From positions 2,728,001 to 2,792,000 of the forward strand of contig NZ_CP123990.1 of the NCBI RefSeq assembly GCF_029919115.1: DNA of 64,000 nucleotides, given 5' to 3'. This document shows, one piece after another, positions 30,079-39,638 of this stretch (the stretch's first letter is position 1; every line of letters starts with the position of its first letter). A program made the position numbers and the translations under genes. The notes beneath the pieces were generated by a model that was given only the letters and a program-made list of their open reading frames with translations, had not been told where the DNA came from and ran no database searches. This DNA comes from Variovorax paradoxus (GTDB lineage: Bacteria > Pseudomonadota > Gammaproteobacteria > Burkholderiales > Burkholderiaceae_C).

Positions 30079-31812
30079 ATGAAATGGTTCCAAGGGCTTC
30101 CCGTCGCCGTCAAGCTGGTACTCAGCTTTCTCATCGTCGCGGCCGTGGGCGCGGGTGTCAGCGGCCTCGGTATTTTTCACATGGGTCGTATCAACGCCTC
30201 GACCGAGAGCCTCTACAACAACGATCTGCGCTCCATCAAATTGGTGCAGGCGGCCAACATTCATCTGCTCGATGCCAGCCGCGCCCAGATGGGCCTGCTG
30301 TCGGCCGGCACCAAGGGCGAGCGCAACCTTGGCTTCAAGGAGCTGAAGGAGGCCGTGGCCGCACTCGAATCGAACGTGGCCGACGTGAAGCCGCTGCTCG
30401 AGCAGACCACCGAGGGGCGCGAGCTGCATGCGCAGTACCAGAAGCTGATGCCGCCGCTCAAGAAGCACCTGGCGGATTTTGCGGATCTCATCGCGAGGCA
30501 GACGCTGGACAGCTCGCAGTTCGAAGGCAACGTGCCCGAAGAAAGCGCGTTGCTGCTGAAGGAATCCCGCGCGCTTGAAAAGGTGCTGCAGAGCATGGTC
30601 GCCTACAGCGACCAGCAGGCTCGCAGCAGCATGGAAGATGCCGCCGGCACTTTCAAGCATTCACGGCTCCTGATGCTGCTGCTGGCGCTGGCCGGTGTGG
30701 TCATCAGCCTGGGCCTTGGCGTGGTGGTGGCGCGGCTGCTGGCCGGCCAGCTGGGCGGCGAGCCGGCCTATGCGGCCGATGTGGTCGGCCGCATTGCAAG
30801 CGGCGACCTGACGGAACGCGTGCAGGCGCGCACGGCCCGCAGCGGCAGCCTGCTGTTCTCCATCAAGCGCATGCAAGACCAGTTGACCGACGTCGTCGTG
30901 CGCATCAAGACATCGAGCGACGCCATCGCGACCGCCTCGGGCCAGATTGCGGCAGGCAACCAGGACCTGTCTTCGCGCACCGAAGAGCAGGCCAGCTCGC
31001 TCGAAGAGACGGCAGCTTCGATGGAAGAGCTCACTTCTACCGTCAAACAGAACGCCGACAACGCACGCCAGGCCAACCAGCTGGCACTGTCTGCCTCTGA
31101 AGTTGCCGTCAAGGGCGGCAACGTGGTCGGCCAGGTGGTCGACACCATGGCCTCTATCAATGCCTCGTCCAAGAAGATCGTCGACATCATCGGCGTGATC
31201 GACGGCATTGCCTTCCAGACCAACATCCTGGCACTCAATGCAGCCGTTGAAGCCGCGCGCGCAGGCGAACAGGGCCGCGGCTTCGCGGTTGTCGCCGCAG
31301 AAGTGCGCAGCCTCGCGCAGCGCTCTGGCGCAGCCGCCAAGGAAATCAAGGGCCTGATCGACGACTCCGTCGGCAAGGTCGACGTGGGCAGTGCGCTGGT
31401 CGGCGAAGCCGGCAAGACCATGGCCGAGATCGTGGGCAGCGTGAAGCGCGTGACCGACATCATCGGCGAGATCACGGCTGCCAGCCAGGAGCAGAGCACC
31501 GGCATCGAACAGGTGAACCAGGCCATTGCGCAGATGGACCAGGTGACGCAGCAGAACGCGGCGCTGGTCGAGGAAGCGGCCGCCGCGGCGCAATCCATGC
31601 AGGAGCAGGCCGCCAGCCTCGTGGAAGCGGTGAGCGTGTTCAGGCTGGAGGCCGGGGCCCACGCAGGCCACGTCACGCGCGTCGAACCCACGCACACTGC
31701 GGAGTCGGCGGAACGGCCGCTCCCCGGCCTGCGCAAGAAGAAGGAGGCGATTGCTTCCACCCCTCCCTTGGCCCTCGCCCGCGGCGCCGCCGGCGACTGG
31801 ACCGAGTTCTGA
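30079..31812 (+). CDS. Methyl-accepting chemotaxis protein 6
   Basis: Chemoreceptor, 577 residues. TM1 about residues 10-33, helical periplasmic domain (about 34-193), TM2 about 195-219. The HAMP start reads [21 protein letters not shown], a variant also seen in receptor 2. The signalling hairpin is complete and of the receptor 1 subtype ([15 protein letters not shown]). It ends GDWTEF. The ATG at 30079 has a strong AGGAGG ribosome-binding site 6 nt upstream, which decides against longer in-frame starts inside receptor 5. Confidence 0.94.
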   Translation: MKWFQGLPVAVKLVLSFLIVAAVGAGVSGLGIFHMGRINASTESLYNNDLRSIKLVQAANIHLLDASRAQMGLLSAGTKGERNLGFKELKEAVAALESNVADVKPLLEQTTEGRELHAQYQKLMPPLKKHLADFADLIARQTLDSSQFEGNVPEESALLLKESRALEKVLQSMVAYSDQQARSSMEDAAGTFKHSRLLMLLLALAGVVISLGLGVVVARLLAGQLGGEPAYAADVVGRIASGDLTERVQARTARSGSLLFSIKRMQDQLTDVVVRIKTSSDAIATASGQIAAGNQDLSSRTEEQASSLEETAASMEELTSTVKQNADNARQANQLALSASEVAVKGGNVVGQVVDTMASINASSKKIVDIIGVIDGIAFQTNILALNAAVEAARAGEQGRGFAVVAAEVRSLAQRSGAAAKEIKGLIDDSVGKVDVGSALVGEAGKTMAEIVGSVKRVTDIIGEITAASQEQSTGIEQVNQAIAQMDQVTQQNAALVEEAAAAAQSMQEQAASLVEAVSVFRLEAGAHAGHVTRVEPTHTAESAERPLPGLRKKKEAIASTPPLALARGAAGDWTEF

Positions 31813-31865
31813 AAAAGCCGACCCGACCGCGCCGCATCAACGGCGCCGAACGCCTCGAAAGGCCT

Positions 31866-31891
31866 TCAACTTTTGCGCGTCCTGCCGATAA
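31866..31891 (+). promoter_or_regulatory. Sigma-28-type promoter of flgKL
   Basis: TCAA (31866-31869), N14, GCCGATAA (31884-31891). The -10 half is a perfect sigma-28 match; the spacer is one base short of the usual 15. The flgK ATG is 67 nt downstream. Confidence 0.65.
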
Positions 31892-31958
31892 ACAAGCAAC
31901 AGGCGTCCTGACCGGCGCCTTCCGTCCGACAAAAGAAACGTTTTACAGGTAAAGCCTC

Positions 31959-33917
31959 ATGTCCATGTTTTATACGGGCCTGTCCGGCCTGAGCGTGGCG
32001 CGAACCGCGCTCATGACCACGGCCCACAACACGGCCAACGTGTACACCACCGGCTACAGCCGCCAGACCGCGCTCGTCTCCACGCTCGACGGCACGGTCA
32101 ACGGCGCGGGCTTCGTTGGAAACGGTGCGCGCGTAACCACGGTGCAGCGCAGCTACGACCGCTACCTGACGGCCCAGCTCAACGGCGCCGAGGCCTCGGG
32201 CGCAGCGCTTGCGAGCTATGGTTCGCAGATCAACCGCATCGACTCCCTGCTGGCCGACAAGACCGCTGGCCTCACGCCGCTGATGCAGAGCTTCTTTGCC
32301 AGCGTGCAGGGCGTGGCCAACACGCCCGCCGACCCCGCCGCTCGCCAGCAGCTCATCAGCGCGGCCCAGTCGCTGGCCAACAAGTTCCGCTCCACCGACC
32401 AGTACCTCACCGACCTGAACACATCCGTCAACGACCAGATCGAAGGCAGCGCTGCAAAGATCAACACCTATGCCACGCAGATCGCAAGCCTGAACCAGCA
32501 GATCAGCCAACTCAGCGCCATGGCCGGCGGCCAGCCGCCCAACGACCTGATGGACCAGCGCGACCAGTTGGTGAGCGACCTCGGCAAGATCGTCGAGGTC
32601 AAGGTGATGGAGCAGGACAGCGGCCAGTACAACGTTTTCATCGGCAACGGCCAGACGCTTGTGCTGGGCGACCGCGCCGCGAAGATGCAATCGGTGCAGT
32701 CTTCCGTCGATCCCACGCGCCAGTCGATGGCGCTGGTCGGTCTGACCGGCACGGTTTCCGAACTCAACGACAACGTGCTCACCGGCGGATCGCTGGGCGG
32801 GCTGCTGGCCTTCCGTTCCGAAACGCTCACCAGCACGCAGAACGCCGTCGGCCGCCTCGCAATGGCACTGGCCAGCGAGTTCAACGACCAGCACAAGCTT
32901 GGCGTGGATCTGAACGGCGTGCTTGGAACCGACTTTTTTTCGCAGGCCGTGCCCGGCGTTTTCTCGCATGCAAAGAACGCCGGCGACATGGTGCTCGGCG
33001 CCAGCGTGACCGATACCTCGCAGCTCTCGACCAGCGACTACTCGGTGCAGGTGAAAGACGTGGCGGGCACGCTGACCTACACGGTCACGCGGCTGTCCGA
33101 CAAGCAGGTGATGGGCGACTACACCTCGTTCCCGGCCAGCTTCGACGGCGTGAGCCTCTCGGTGGCCAGCGGCACCGCGCAGGCGGGCGACTCGTTCCTG
33201 GTGCAGCCCACGCGCACCGGTGCGCGCGACATGGACGTGCTGGTGCGCGAAACGGCCAAGGTGGCCGCCGCATCGCCGCTCGTTACCGGCAAGACGGTGG
33301 GCAACAAGGGCACGGGCGTGCTGAGCCCCGCGGTCGTCGACCAGGGCTACCTGGCCTCGCCGCTTGCGGCTACGGTCACGCTCGCCTACGACGCCGGCGG
33401 CAATACGCTGTCGGGCTTCCCGGCGGGCTCAGCTGTTACCGTCACGCTGGCCGATGGCACTGCCACCAATTACCCGGCCGGCACGCCCGTGCCCTACACC
33501 GCAGGCGCCGCCATCAGCTTCGACGGCATCGAGGTCAAGCTCACGGGCGCACCCGCCGAGGGCGACACCTTCACCATCGGCAAGAACGTGGCTGGCGTGT
33601 CGGACGGCAGCAATGCGCTGAAGCTCGGCGCGCTGCAGCGCAAGAACGCCATGGACGGCGGCACCTCCACCTTCAACGGCGCCTTTGCCAAGCTGGTGAG
33701 CGAGGTGGGCAACCGCGCCATGGAGATTCGCGTGGCGTCGCAGACGCAAGAGAGCGTCACGGGCCAGATCCGCGCCAGCCGCGACTCGATCTCGGGCGTG
33801 AATCAGGACGAGGAAACCGCCAACCTGCTGATGTACCAGCAGATGTACCAGGCCAATGCCAAGGTGATCCAGACCGCATCGACCATGTTCGACGCGATTC
33901 TGGGCATCCGCAACTGA
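31959..33917 (+). CDS. flgK: Flagellar hook-associated protein 1 FlgK
   Basis: First hook-filament junction protein, 652 residues. The N-terminal FYTGLSGLSVARTALMTTAHN and YTTGYSRQ motifs and the C-terminal NQDEETANLLMYQQMYQANAKVIQ-type helix (motif EETANLLMYQQMYQAN) are diagnostic. The middle (about residues 340-560) is a large beta-rich insertion with repeated FDG...GD.F units. It is exported with FlgN as chaperone. It begins a short flgK-flgL operon behind a sigma-28-type site. Confidence 0.96.
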   Translation: MSMFYTGLSGLSVARTALMTTAHNTANVYTTGYSRQTALVSTLDGTVNGAGFVGNGARVTTVQRSYDRYLTAQLNGAEASGAALASYGSQINRIDSLLADKTAGLTPLMQSFFASVQGVANTPADPAARQQLISAAQSLANKFRSTDQYLTDLNTSVNDQIEGSAAKINTYATQIASLNQQISQLSAMAGGQPPNDLMDQRDQLVSDLGKIVEVKVMEQDSGQYNVFIGNGQTLVLGDRAAKMQSVQSSVDPTRQSMALVGLTGTVSELNDNVLTGGSLGGLLAFRSETLTSTQNAVGRLAMALASEFNDQHKLGVDLNGVLGTDFFSQAVPGVFSHAKNAGDMVLGASVTDTSQLSTSDYSVQVKDVAGTLTYTVTRLSDKQVMGDYTSFPASFDGVSLSVASGTAQAGDSFLVQPTRTGARDMDVLVRETAKVAAASPLVTGKTVGNKGTGVLSPAVVDQGYLASPLAATVTLAYDAGGNTLSGFPAGSAVTVTLADGTATNYPAGTPVPYTAGAAISFDGIEVKLTGAPAEGDTFTIGKNVAGVSDGSNALKLGALQRKNAMDGGTSTFNGAFAKLVSEVGNRAMEIRVASQTQESVTGQIRASRDSISGVNQDEETANLLMYQQMYQANAKVIQTASTMFDAILGIRN

Positions 33918-33957
33918 TCCGGCCCTCGTTTTTACAGAACAGATTTCAGGAGTCGAG

Positions 33958-35169
33958 ATGCGCATCAGCACCCAATCCTTCTACGCCCAGAGCATGAATG
34001 CCCTGGGTTCGCAGCAACAGCAGCTGTTTCGCGTTCAGCAGCAGCTTGCCGCGGGCACCAAGTTCCTGACGCCGGCCGACGATCCGGTGGCCGCCGCGCG
34101 CGCGCTCGGCGTCAGCCAGTCGATGGCCGAGTCGGCCCAGTACGCCAGCAGCCGCAGCCGCGCGATGCTCTCGCTTTCGCAAGAGGAAACCGCGCTGAAG
34201 TCGGCCACCTCGATCATGCAGAACATGAAGACGCTGGCCGTGCAGGCCGGCAACGGCACCTTGTCGGACGCCGACCGCGCCTCGCTGGCCACCACGCTGC
34301 AGAGCAACCTGGACCAGTTGGTGAACGTGGCCAATGCCGACGACGGCAACGGCCAGTTCCTGTTTGCCGGTTTCAAGAGCGCCAGCCCGCCATTCGTGGC
34401 CGACGCCGCAGGCGGCATCCAGTACATGGGCGACCAGGGCCAGCGCCTCATGCAGATCGACGTGTCGCGCCAGATGGCGACCACCGACGACGGCCGCAGC
34501 GTGTTCCAGTCGGTTCAGGGCGGGGCAGGTTACGTGAGCTCGGCCGGCGCGGCCAACACCGGCTCGGGCGTGTTCGGGCCCGTGGGCCTGACCGATGCAA
34601 CCGCCGCCAACTATGGCAAGGACTTTGTCATCAGCTTTGCGGGCGGCAACTACACCGTGACCACCCAGGACACGCCTCCCGTGGTGGCCGCAACGGGCCC
34701 CTACGTGGCCGGCACGCCCATTTCGTTCGGCGGCCTGCAGGTCAAGATGAGCGGCACCCCCGCCGACGGCGATACCTTCCAGGTGGAGACGGCCCGCAAC
34801 GCGGGCACCGACGTGTTCGCCGCCATCGGCGACATGATCTCCGCGCTGAAGAAGCCGCTGGCCGGCGGCGGCGATGCGGCGCAGGCCGAGCTGCTCAACG
34901 CGCTCAGCACCTTCAACGTGAAGATCACCAACGCGCACGACAACGTGCTCACGGTCACCTCCTCGATCGGTTCGCGCATGAACGAGCTCGAGGCGCTCAA
35001 CACAGGGGGGGCCTCGCGCCTGCTGATCGACAAGAGCTACCTTTCGGAGATCGAGGACCTGGACCCGGCCAGCGCCATTTCGGAATACCTGCAGCGCGAA
35101 ACCTCGCTGAAGGCAACGCAGCAGACCTTTGCACGGTTGCACAGCATTGCGCTGTTCAACTACCTGTAA
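33958..35169 (+). CDS. flgL: Flagellar hook-associated protein 3 FlgL
   Basis: Second junction protein, 403 residues. The N-terminal MRISTQSFYAQSMNAL and AAGTKFLTPADDPVAAARAL segments are flagellin-like, as expected. The C-terminal helix includes LASISEYLQRE-like SAISEYLQRETSLKATQQ. A central beta insertion (about residues 180-285) shares an ISF.GLQVK...GD.F unit with FlgK. It converges on fliR. Confidence 0.95.
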   Translation: MRISTQSFYAQSMNALGSQQQQLFRVQQQLAAGTKFLTPADDPVAAARALGVSQSMAESAQYASSRSRAMLSLSQEETALKSATSIMQNMKTLAVQAGNGTLSDADRASLATTLQSNLDQLVNVANADDGNGQFLFAGFKSASPPFVADAAGGIQYMGDQGQRLMQIDVSRQMATTDDGRSVFQSVQGGAGYVSSAGAANTGSGVFGPVGLTDATAANYGKDFVISFAGGNYTVTTQDTPPVVAATGPYVAGTPISFGGLQVKMSGTPADGDTFQVETARNAGTDVFAAIGDMISALKKPLAGGGDAAQAELLNALSTFNVKITNAHDNVLTVTSSIGSRMNELEALNTGGASRLLIDKSYLSEIEDLDPASAISEYLQRETSLKATQQTFARLHSIALFNYL

Positions 35170-35177
35170 CGAAGAGC

Positions 35178-35197
35178 GGGGCGGCCCGGGGCGCCCC
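35178..35197. terminator. GC-rich hairpin between flgL and fliR
   Basis: GGGGCG (35178-35183) pairs with CGCCCC (35192-35197) around an 8-nt loop, in the 28-nt gap between convergent operons. No U-tract follows on either strand, so it may act only as a weak or Rho-assisted terminator. Confidence 0.35.
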
Positions 35198-35992
35198 TCA
35201 GGGCCGCAAGGTTTGCGTGAGCTGCAGCACCGAAGAAAGCGCCGCGGCAAAGCGCGGCTCAAGAAACGCGCTGAACTGCGGCAAGAGCAGCTGCAGCATG
35301 CCGATGCCCGCCAGTAGCGTGAGCGGAAAGCCGACGGCAAAAATGCTGAACTGCGGCGAGGCCCGGTTGAGGATGCCCATTGCCAGGTTGAGCGTGAGCA
35401 ACGCGGTAACCAGCGGCAGCGAAAGCATGAAGCCATTGATGAAGATCTGCCCGCCGCCCAGCACCAGGAACATCCAGCCTTGCGCGGCCAGTGGCGCATC
35501 GGCAATCGGCAGGGTGCTGAAGCTCTCGGCCAACCCGGCCACCATCAGCAAGTGGCCGTCCACCGCCAGAAAAAGCAGGATGGCCAGCATGTGCATCAGC
35601 CGTGCAATCACCATCGTGGCGCCGCCGGCCATGGGGTCGAAAAACGAAGCGAAGGAAAGGCCCATCTGCAGGCCGATGTATTCGCCCGCGGCCAGCACGG
35701 CGGCAAACACCATGCGCATGGTGAAGCCGATGGCGCCGCCAATGAGCACTTGCTGCACGATGATCCAGATACCGCCGGCCGAAACCACCGGCACCGGCGG
35801 CATCGGCCCGAGCGTCGGCGCAATGGCAATCGTCAGCAGGGCCGCAATGGCCACCTTGAGCTGGCGCGAAACACCAGGCTCGCCGAACACCGGCGCGGTG
35901 CTCACCAGCGCCAGCATGCGGATGAACGGCCAGAGAAAAGCCGTCAGCCAGGCGGTCAGCTCCGCCGAGGTGACGGAGAAAATGGCGGGCAT
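35198..35992 (-). CDS. fliR: Flagellar export-gate protein FliR
   Basis: Inner-membrane component of the flagellar type III export gate. The 264 residues contain about six hydrophobic segments. GEPGVSRQLKVAIAALLTI (about residues 32-50) and MGLSFASFFDP (about 108-118) are conserved in FliR. The ATG at 35992 gives the usual N-terminus; longer in-frame extension overlaps fliQ. It is the last gene of the minus-strand fli operon. Confidence 0.95.
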   Translation of the reverse strand: MPAIFSVTSAELTAWLTAFLWPFIRMLALVSTAPVFGEPGVSRQLKVAIAALLTIAIAPTLGPMPPVPVVSAGGIWIIVQQVLIGGAIGFTMRMVFAAVLAAGEYIGLQMGLSFASFFDPMAGGATMVIARLMHMLAILLFLAVDGHLLMVAGLAESFSTLPIADAPLAAQGWMFLVLGGGQIFINGFMLSLPLVTALLTLNLAMGILNRASPQFSIFAVGFPLTLLAGIGMLQLLLPQFSAFLEPRFAAALSSVLQLTQTLRP

Positions 35993-36005
35993 CGCGCGCG
36001 TGCCC

Positions 36006-36275
36006 TCAGGCCACGAGTTGCGGAATGCTCGAGAACAGTGTGCGGATGTAGTCGAGCATCTGCGCCAGCATCCACGGGCCGGCAATTACCAGCACTGCGC
36101 ACACGGCCAGCAGCTTGGGAATGAACGAGAGCGTGGCTTCGTTGATTTGCGTGGCAGCCTGGAAGATGCTGATGATCAGGCCAACAACCAGGGCCACCAG
36201 CAGCATCGGTGCGCCAAGCAGCAGCGAGACGTGAATCGCCTGGCTGCCCAGGGACATGACGGATTCGGGTGTCAT
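36006..36275 (-). CDS. fliQ: Flagellar export-gate protein FliQ
   Basis: Small inner-membrane export-gate subunit, 89 residues with two transmembrane helices (about 14-38 and 50-75). It starts MTPESVMSLG, like the enterobacterial protein, and carries ISIFQAATQINEATLSFIPK (about residues 35-54). It lies between fliP and fliR with gaps of 9 and 13 nt. Confidence 0.96.
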   Translation of the reverse strand: MTPESVMSLGSQAIHVSLLLGAPMLLVALVVGLIISIFQAATQINEATLSFIPKLLAVCAVLVIAGPWMLAQMLDYIRTLFSSIPQLVA

Positions 36276-36284
36276 TCCGGTCCT

Positions 36285-37046
36285 CTAAAGATAAAAGCTC
36301 TGGGCCAATGCGCCGATCAGCAGCTGCCAGCCGTCGGCCATGACGAACAGCATCAGCTTGAACGGCAATGCGATGGAAGCGGGCGGCACCATCATCATGC
36401 CCATCGACATCAGCACGCTGGCGACCACCAGGTCGATGATGAGAAACGGAATGAAGATGGTGAAGCCGATCTGGAACGCCGTTTTCAATTCGCTGATCAC
36501 GAAGGAGGGCAGCAGAATGCGCAGCGGCACTTCCTCGGGCCCCTGCATGTCGGGAATCTTCGCGAGACGGGCGAACAGGGCGAGGTCGTTTTCGCGGGTC
36601 TGCTTGAGCATGAACGACTTGAAGGGCGCAATGCCTTTCTCCAGTGCCTTCTCTGCCGTGAGCTTGTTTTCGGAAAACGGCTTGTAGGCTTCGTCGTAGA
36701 CCTTGTCGAACACCGGCGACATCACGAAGAAGGTGAGAAACAGCGACAGGCCCACAAGAACCTGGTTGGGCGGCGAAGACTGCGTGCCGATGGCCGTGCG
36801 CAGCAGGCCCAGCACGATGAGAATGCGCGTGAAGCTCGTCATGCTCAGCAGCAGTGCCGGCAGGAACGTGATCGAGGTAAGCAGCACCAGCGTCTGCACG
36901 TTGAGCGACCAGGTCTGGCTGCCGCCGGGGCCGGGCGAGCTGGTGAGCCCGGGCAAGCCTTGCGTCCATGCCGTCATCGGCAAAACCAGGGCGAGCAGGG
37001 TCAGCACGACGCTGCGAAAGCGCCGATGGGAAGCAAGGCGAATCAT
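36285..37046 (-). CDS. fliP: Flagellar export-gate protein FliP
   Basis: Core export-gate subunit, 253 residues. It has a cleavable-looking N-terminal signal, then [20 protein letters not shown] (about residues 52-71), the conserved [22 protein letters not shown] segment, and C-terminal membrane helices with [19 protein letters not shown]. Its start overlaps the fliO stop by 4 nt. Confidence 0.97.
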   Translation of the reverse strand: MIRLASHRRFRSVVLTLLALVLPMTAWTQGLPGLTSSPGPGGSQTWSLNVQTLVLLTSITFLPALLLSMTSFTRILIVLGLLRTAIGTQSSPPNQVLVGLSLFLTFFVMSPVFDKVYDEAYKPFSENKLTAEKALEKGIAPFKSFMLKQTRENDLALFARLAKIPDMQGPEEVPLRILLPSFVISELKTAFQIGFTIFIPFLIIDLVVASVLMSMGMMMVPPASIALPFKLMLFVMADGWQLLIGALAQSFYL

Positions 37047-37549
37047 GGGTTGGGCCGCTGCCTGAGTCCGAGGGAGTCGCGCAGTTTTTGAGCGAAGAGG
37101 CCAGCCGCGCCGGCAAAGCGCGGGTCTGGCGTGGCGGTGGCTTCACCCGAGACCGGGTTGGCGGACACCGCCTGTGCGGGCATCGAATGCAGCGTGTTCA
37201 CCTGGCTCGATGTAACGCCCAGCACCAGCCATGTGGCGCCCACCTCGACCACCACCACGCGTTCGCGCTGGCCGACCATGGCGCTCGAGACCACTTTCAC
37301 AAACTGGCCGCCGCCCAGGCGCTGCAGCCCGAAGCGGCGCGCCGCCCAGGCGCACAAGAAGATGAGGCCCAGCACCACGAACATGCCGAAGCCCGCCTGC
37401 AGCAGGCCGGAAGCACCGACGGCAGGGGCCGCTTCCACGGGCGAGGGCACCGTGGGCAATGCCGCGTGTGCAACGTGCGCGCCGAGGCTGCTTGCCGCAG
37501 CCGCAATCGACACAGCAGCGCGCCGCAACCGGCTGGCAAGCAAGCTCAT
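37043..37549 (-). CDS. fliO: Flagellar assembly protein FliO
   Basis: Membrane protein that helps assemble the FliP-FliR export gate, 168 residues. Its position between fliN and fliP is the best evidence. One transmembrane segment is seen (about residues 52-70, [19 protein letters not shown]), followed by a small cytoplasmic domain with [18 protein letters not shown], which is FliO-like. It overlaps both neighbours by 4 nt. Confidence 0.88.
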   Translation of the reverse strand: MSLLASRLRRAAVSIAAAASSLGAHVAHAALPTVPSPVEAAPAVGASGLLQAGFGMFVVLGLIFLCAWAARRFGLQRLGGGQFVKVVSSAMVGQRERVVVVEVGATWLVLGVTSSQVNTLHSMPAQAVSANPVSGEATATPDPRFAGAAGLFAQKLRDSLGLRQRPNP

Positions 37550-38013
37550 GACCGGCCGAGCTTCTGCATGCGCTCGGAGGGCGTCACGATGTCGGTCAGG
37601 CGAATGCCGTACTTCTCGTTGACGACGACCACTTCGCCTTGCGCAATCAGGTAGCCGTTGATCAGCACGTCCAGCGGCTGGCCGGCCAGGCCGTCCAGCT
37701 CCACCACCGAACCTTGCGACAGCTGCAGCAGGCTCTTGATGGTGATGCGGGTGCGGCCGAGTTCGGCCGTGAGTTGCACCGGCACGTCGAGGATGCGCTC
37801 CACGTCCACAGGCGAACCGGACGCGGACGGTGCCGGATGCAGCGGCTGGAAGACGCGGCTGCCTGCCGGGGCGGCGGCAGGAGCGGGCGCAAAGGCAGGT
37901 GCCGGGGCCGGCGCAGGTGCCGGGGCGGGTGCGGGAGCGGAGGCCGCGGTCTGCTCGGCCAGCGCGCTGGCCCAGTCGTCCGCATCGCTGGTGGATGGGG
38001 TGTTGTCAGTCAT
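37546..38013 (-). CDS. fliN: Flagellar switch protein FliN
   Basis: C-ring subunit that binds FliM and the export ATPase complex, 155 residues. The C-terminal SpoA domain (about residues 75-150) is clear: ILDVPVQLTAELGRTRITIK, VVELDGLAGQPLDVLING and VVVNEKYGIRLTDIV. The N-terminal half is a low-complexity Ala/Pro-rich stretch longer than in E. coli, with about ten AP repeats. Confidence 0.95.
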   Translation of the reverse strand: MTDNTPSTSDADDWASALAEQTAASAPAPAPAPAPAPAPAFAPAPAAAPAGSRVFQPLHPAPSASGSPVDVERILDVPVQLTAELGRTRITIKSLLQLSQGSVVELDGLAGQPLDVLINGYLIAQGEVVVVNEKYGIRLTDIVTPSERMQKLGRS

Positions 38014-39007
38014 GTTCGTTCTTCAGATCGCTGTCTTGGTGGGAGATCATCTGCAGCACGCGCAGGGCATAGCGTTCGTTCGAAACCCCGTAGCCGCACT
38101 CCATGACCGGAATGCCGTCGACGCGCGCGGTGATCGATTCGGGTAGTTCAATGGGCAGCACATCGCCCGCCTGCAGCTTGAGGACCTCGCCGATGGTCGA
38201 GGGCAAGGTAATGAATTCGGCGCTGAGCTCCACGTCGGCGCTCTGCATCTGCTGCGACATCTGCCGCACCCAGCGCTTGTCGACCTCGATCTCGTCCTGC
38301 ACCGGGTTGGAGAGCAGGTCGCGGATCGGCTCGATCATCGAATAGGGAATGCACACGTGCAGAAAGCCGCCCACGGGGCCGAACTCGATCTGCAGCGTGG
38401 TGTTGATCACCACCTCGTTGGGCGCGACGATATTGGCCAGCTTGCCGTGCATTTCGGCGCGCACGTAGTCGAAGCTCAGCGGGAACACCGGCTGCCATGC
38501 ATCTGCATAGCACTGCAGCGTTAGGTTCAGCAGGCGCTTGATGATGCGCTGTTCGGTGCGCGTGAAGTCGCGCCCCTCGACACGCACGTGATAGCGCCCG
38601 TCGCTGCCAAAGAGGTTGTCGACCACCAGGAACACCAGCTTCGGATCGAACACGAAGAGCGCCGTTCCGCGCAGCGGCTTCATGTGCAGCATGTTGATGT
38701 TGGCGGGCACCGGCAGATGCCGCACGAATTCGCCGTACTGCTGGATGTGAACCGGCCCGACCGAGATGTCGGGGCTGCGGCGCATGAAGTTCAGGAGCGA
38801 GCTGCGCAGGTGGCGGGCAAAACGCTCGTTGATGACCTCCAGCGTGTGCATGCGGCTGCGCACCACGCGGTCGGGCGCGCCAAGGTCGTACACCGGCAGG
38901 CCGTCGGACCTGGGGGCAGCGCCCTCGGTCTGCTCGGGGCTGCCGCCGGTGACGCCCTGCAGCAGCGCGTCGACCTCGTCTTGGGAAAGCACCTGTTCAT
39001 AGGCCAT
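38006..39007 (-). CDS. fliM: Flagellar switch protein FliM
   Basis: C-ring protein that binds phosphorylated CheY and reverses rotation, 333 residues. The N-terminal CheY-binding segment reads VLSQDEVDALLQGV (about residues 5-18). The middle CheC-like domain has a GGXG-like GPVGGFLHVCIPYSMIEP stretch (about residues 205-222) and the C-terminal SpoA domain follows. It overlaps fliN by 8 nt. Confidence 0.96.
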   Translation of the reverse strand: MAYEQVLSQDEVDALLQGVTGGSPEQTEGAAPRSDGLPVYDLGAPDRVVRSRMHTLEVINERFARHLRSSLLNFMRRSPDISVGPVHIQQYGEFVRHLPVPANINMLHMKPLRGTALFVFDPKLVFLVVDNLFGSDGRYHVRVEGRDFTRTEQRIIKRLLNLTLQCYADAWQPVFPLSFDYVRAEMHGKLANIVAPNEVVINTTLQIEFGPVGGFLHVCIPYSMIEPIRDLLSNPVQDEIEVDKRWVRQMSQQMQSADVELSAEFITLPSTIGEVLKLQAGDVLPIELPESITARVDGIPVMECGYGVSNERYALRVLQMISHQDSDLKNEHD

Positions 39008-39028
39008 GAATCGCAGGTCCGGAAAAAA

Positions 39029-39529
39029 TTACTGCACCACGAAGGTGTTGAAGGAAACGCTGCTGATCTCCTGCGCAGGCAGGCCTGCACCCAGGGGACG
39101 GCTCAGCTCGAGGCGGATTTCCTCCGCCAGGCGTGCCTTGTCCTCGGTGGTCACCAGCGACTCGGGCGGGCGGTTCGACAGCAGCAGCAGGAGGCGGCTG
39201 CGCACCTCCGGCATGTATTCGACGACGTGCGCCTTGGCCTGCTCGTCGCGCACCTTCAGGGCCATGCCCACATGCAGGAAGCGTGAGCGGCCTTCGGATT
39301 GCACGTTCACGGTCAGGGCCTCGAGCGGCACGAAGATCGGCTTCTCGGGTGCGGGCGCCGGCGCGGCCGTTGCCGCCGATGCGGCGGGCGAGCGCTTGCT
39401 CATGAAGTAGTAGCCGCCGCCGCCGGCAAGAGCGCAGGCCAGCACGGCGACCGGGATCACGATCTTCAGCTTCGAGGATCGAGGCTCGGCGGCGGGAGGA
39501 GCGAGTGCGACAGAAGGACTGGTAGCCAT
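39029..39529 (-). CDS. fliL: Flagellar basal-body protein FliL
   Basis: Single-pass membrane protein near the stator, 166 residues. The transmembrane segment is about residues 22-41 (KIVIPVAVLACALAGGGGYY), followed by a periplasmic domain with FVPLEALTVNVQ and RFLHVGMALKV. Position between fliK and fliM is standard. Confidence 0.93.
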   Translation of the reverse strand: MATSPSVALAPPAAEPRSSKLKIVIPVAVLACALAGGGGYYFMSKRSPAASAATAAPAPAPEKPIFVPLEALTVNVQSEGRSRFLHVGMALKVRDEQAKAHVVEYMPEVRSRLLLLLSNRPPESLVTTEDKARLAEEIRLELSRPLGAGLPAQEISSVSFNTFVVQ

Positions 39530-39638
39530 ATTTGGAACTGCGAAAACGATGTCTGGTTGGGACTATTCTTTGCCAGGTGCCCGGCAAACGAAGGGCTGAT
39601 CAAGCGCGGAAAAAGGCCTCAGATCCCGCGTTCGTCTC

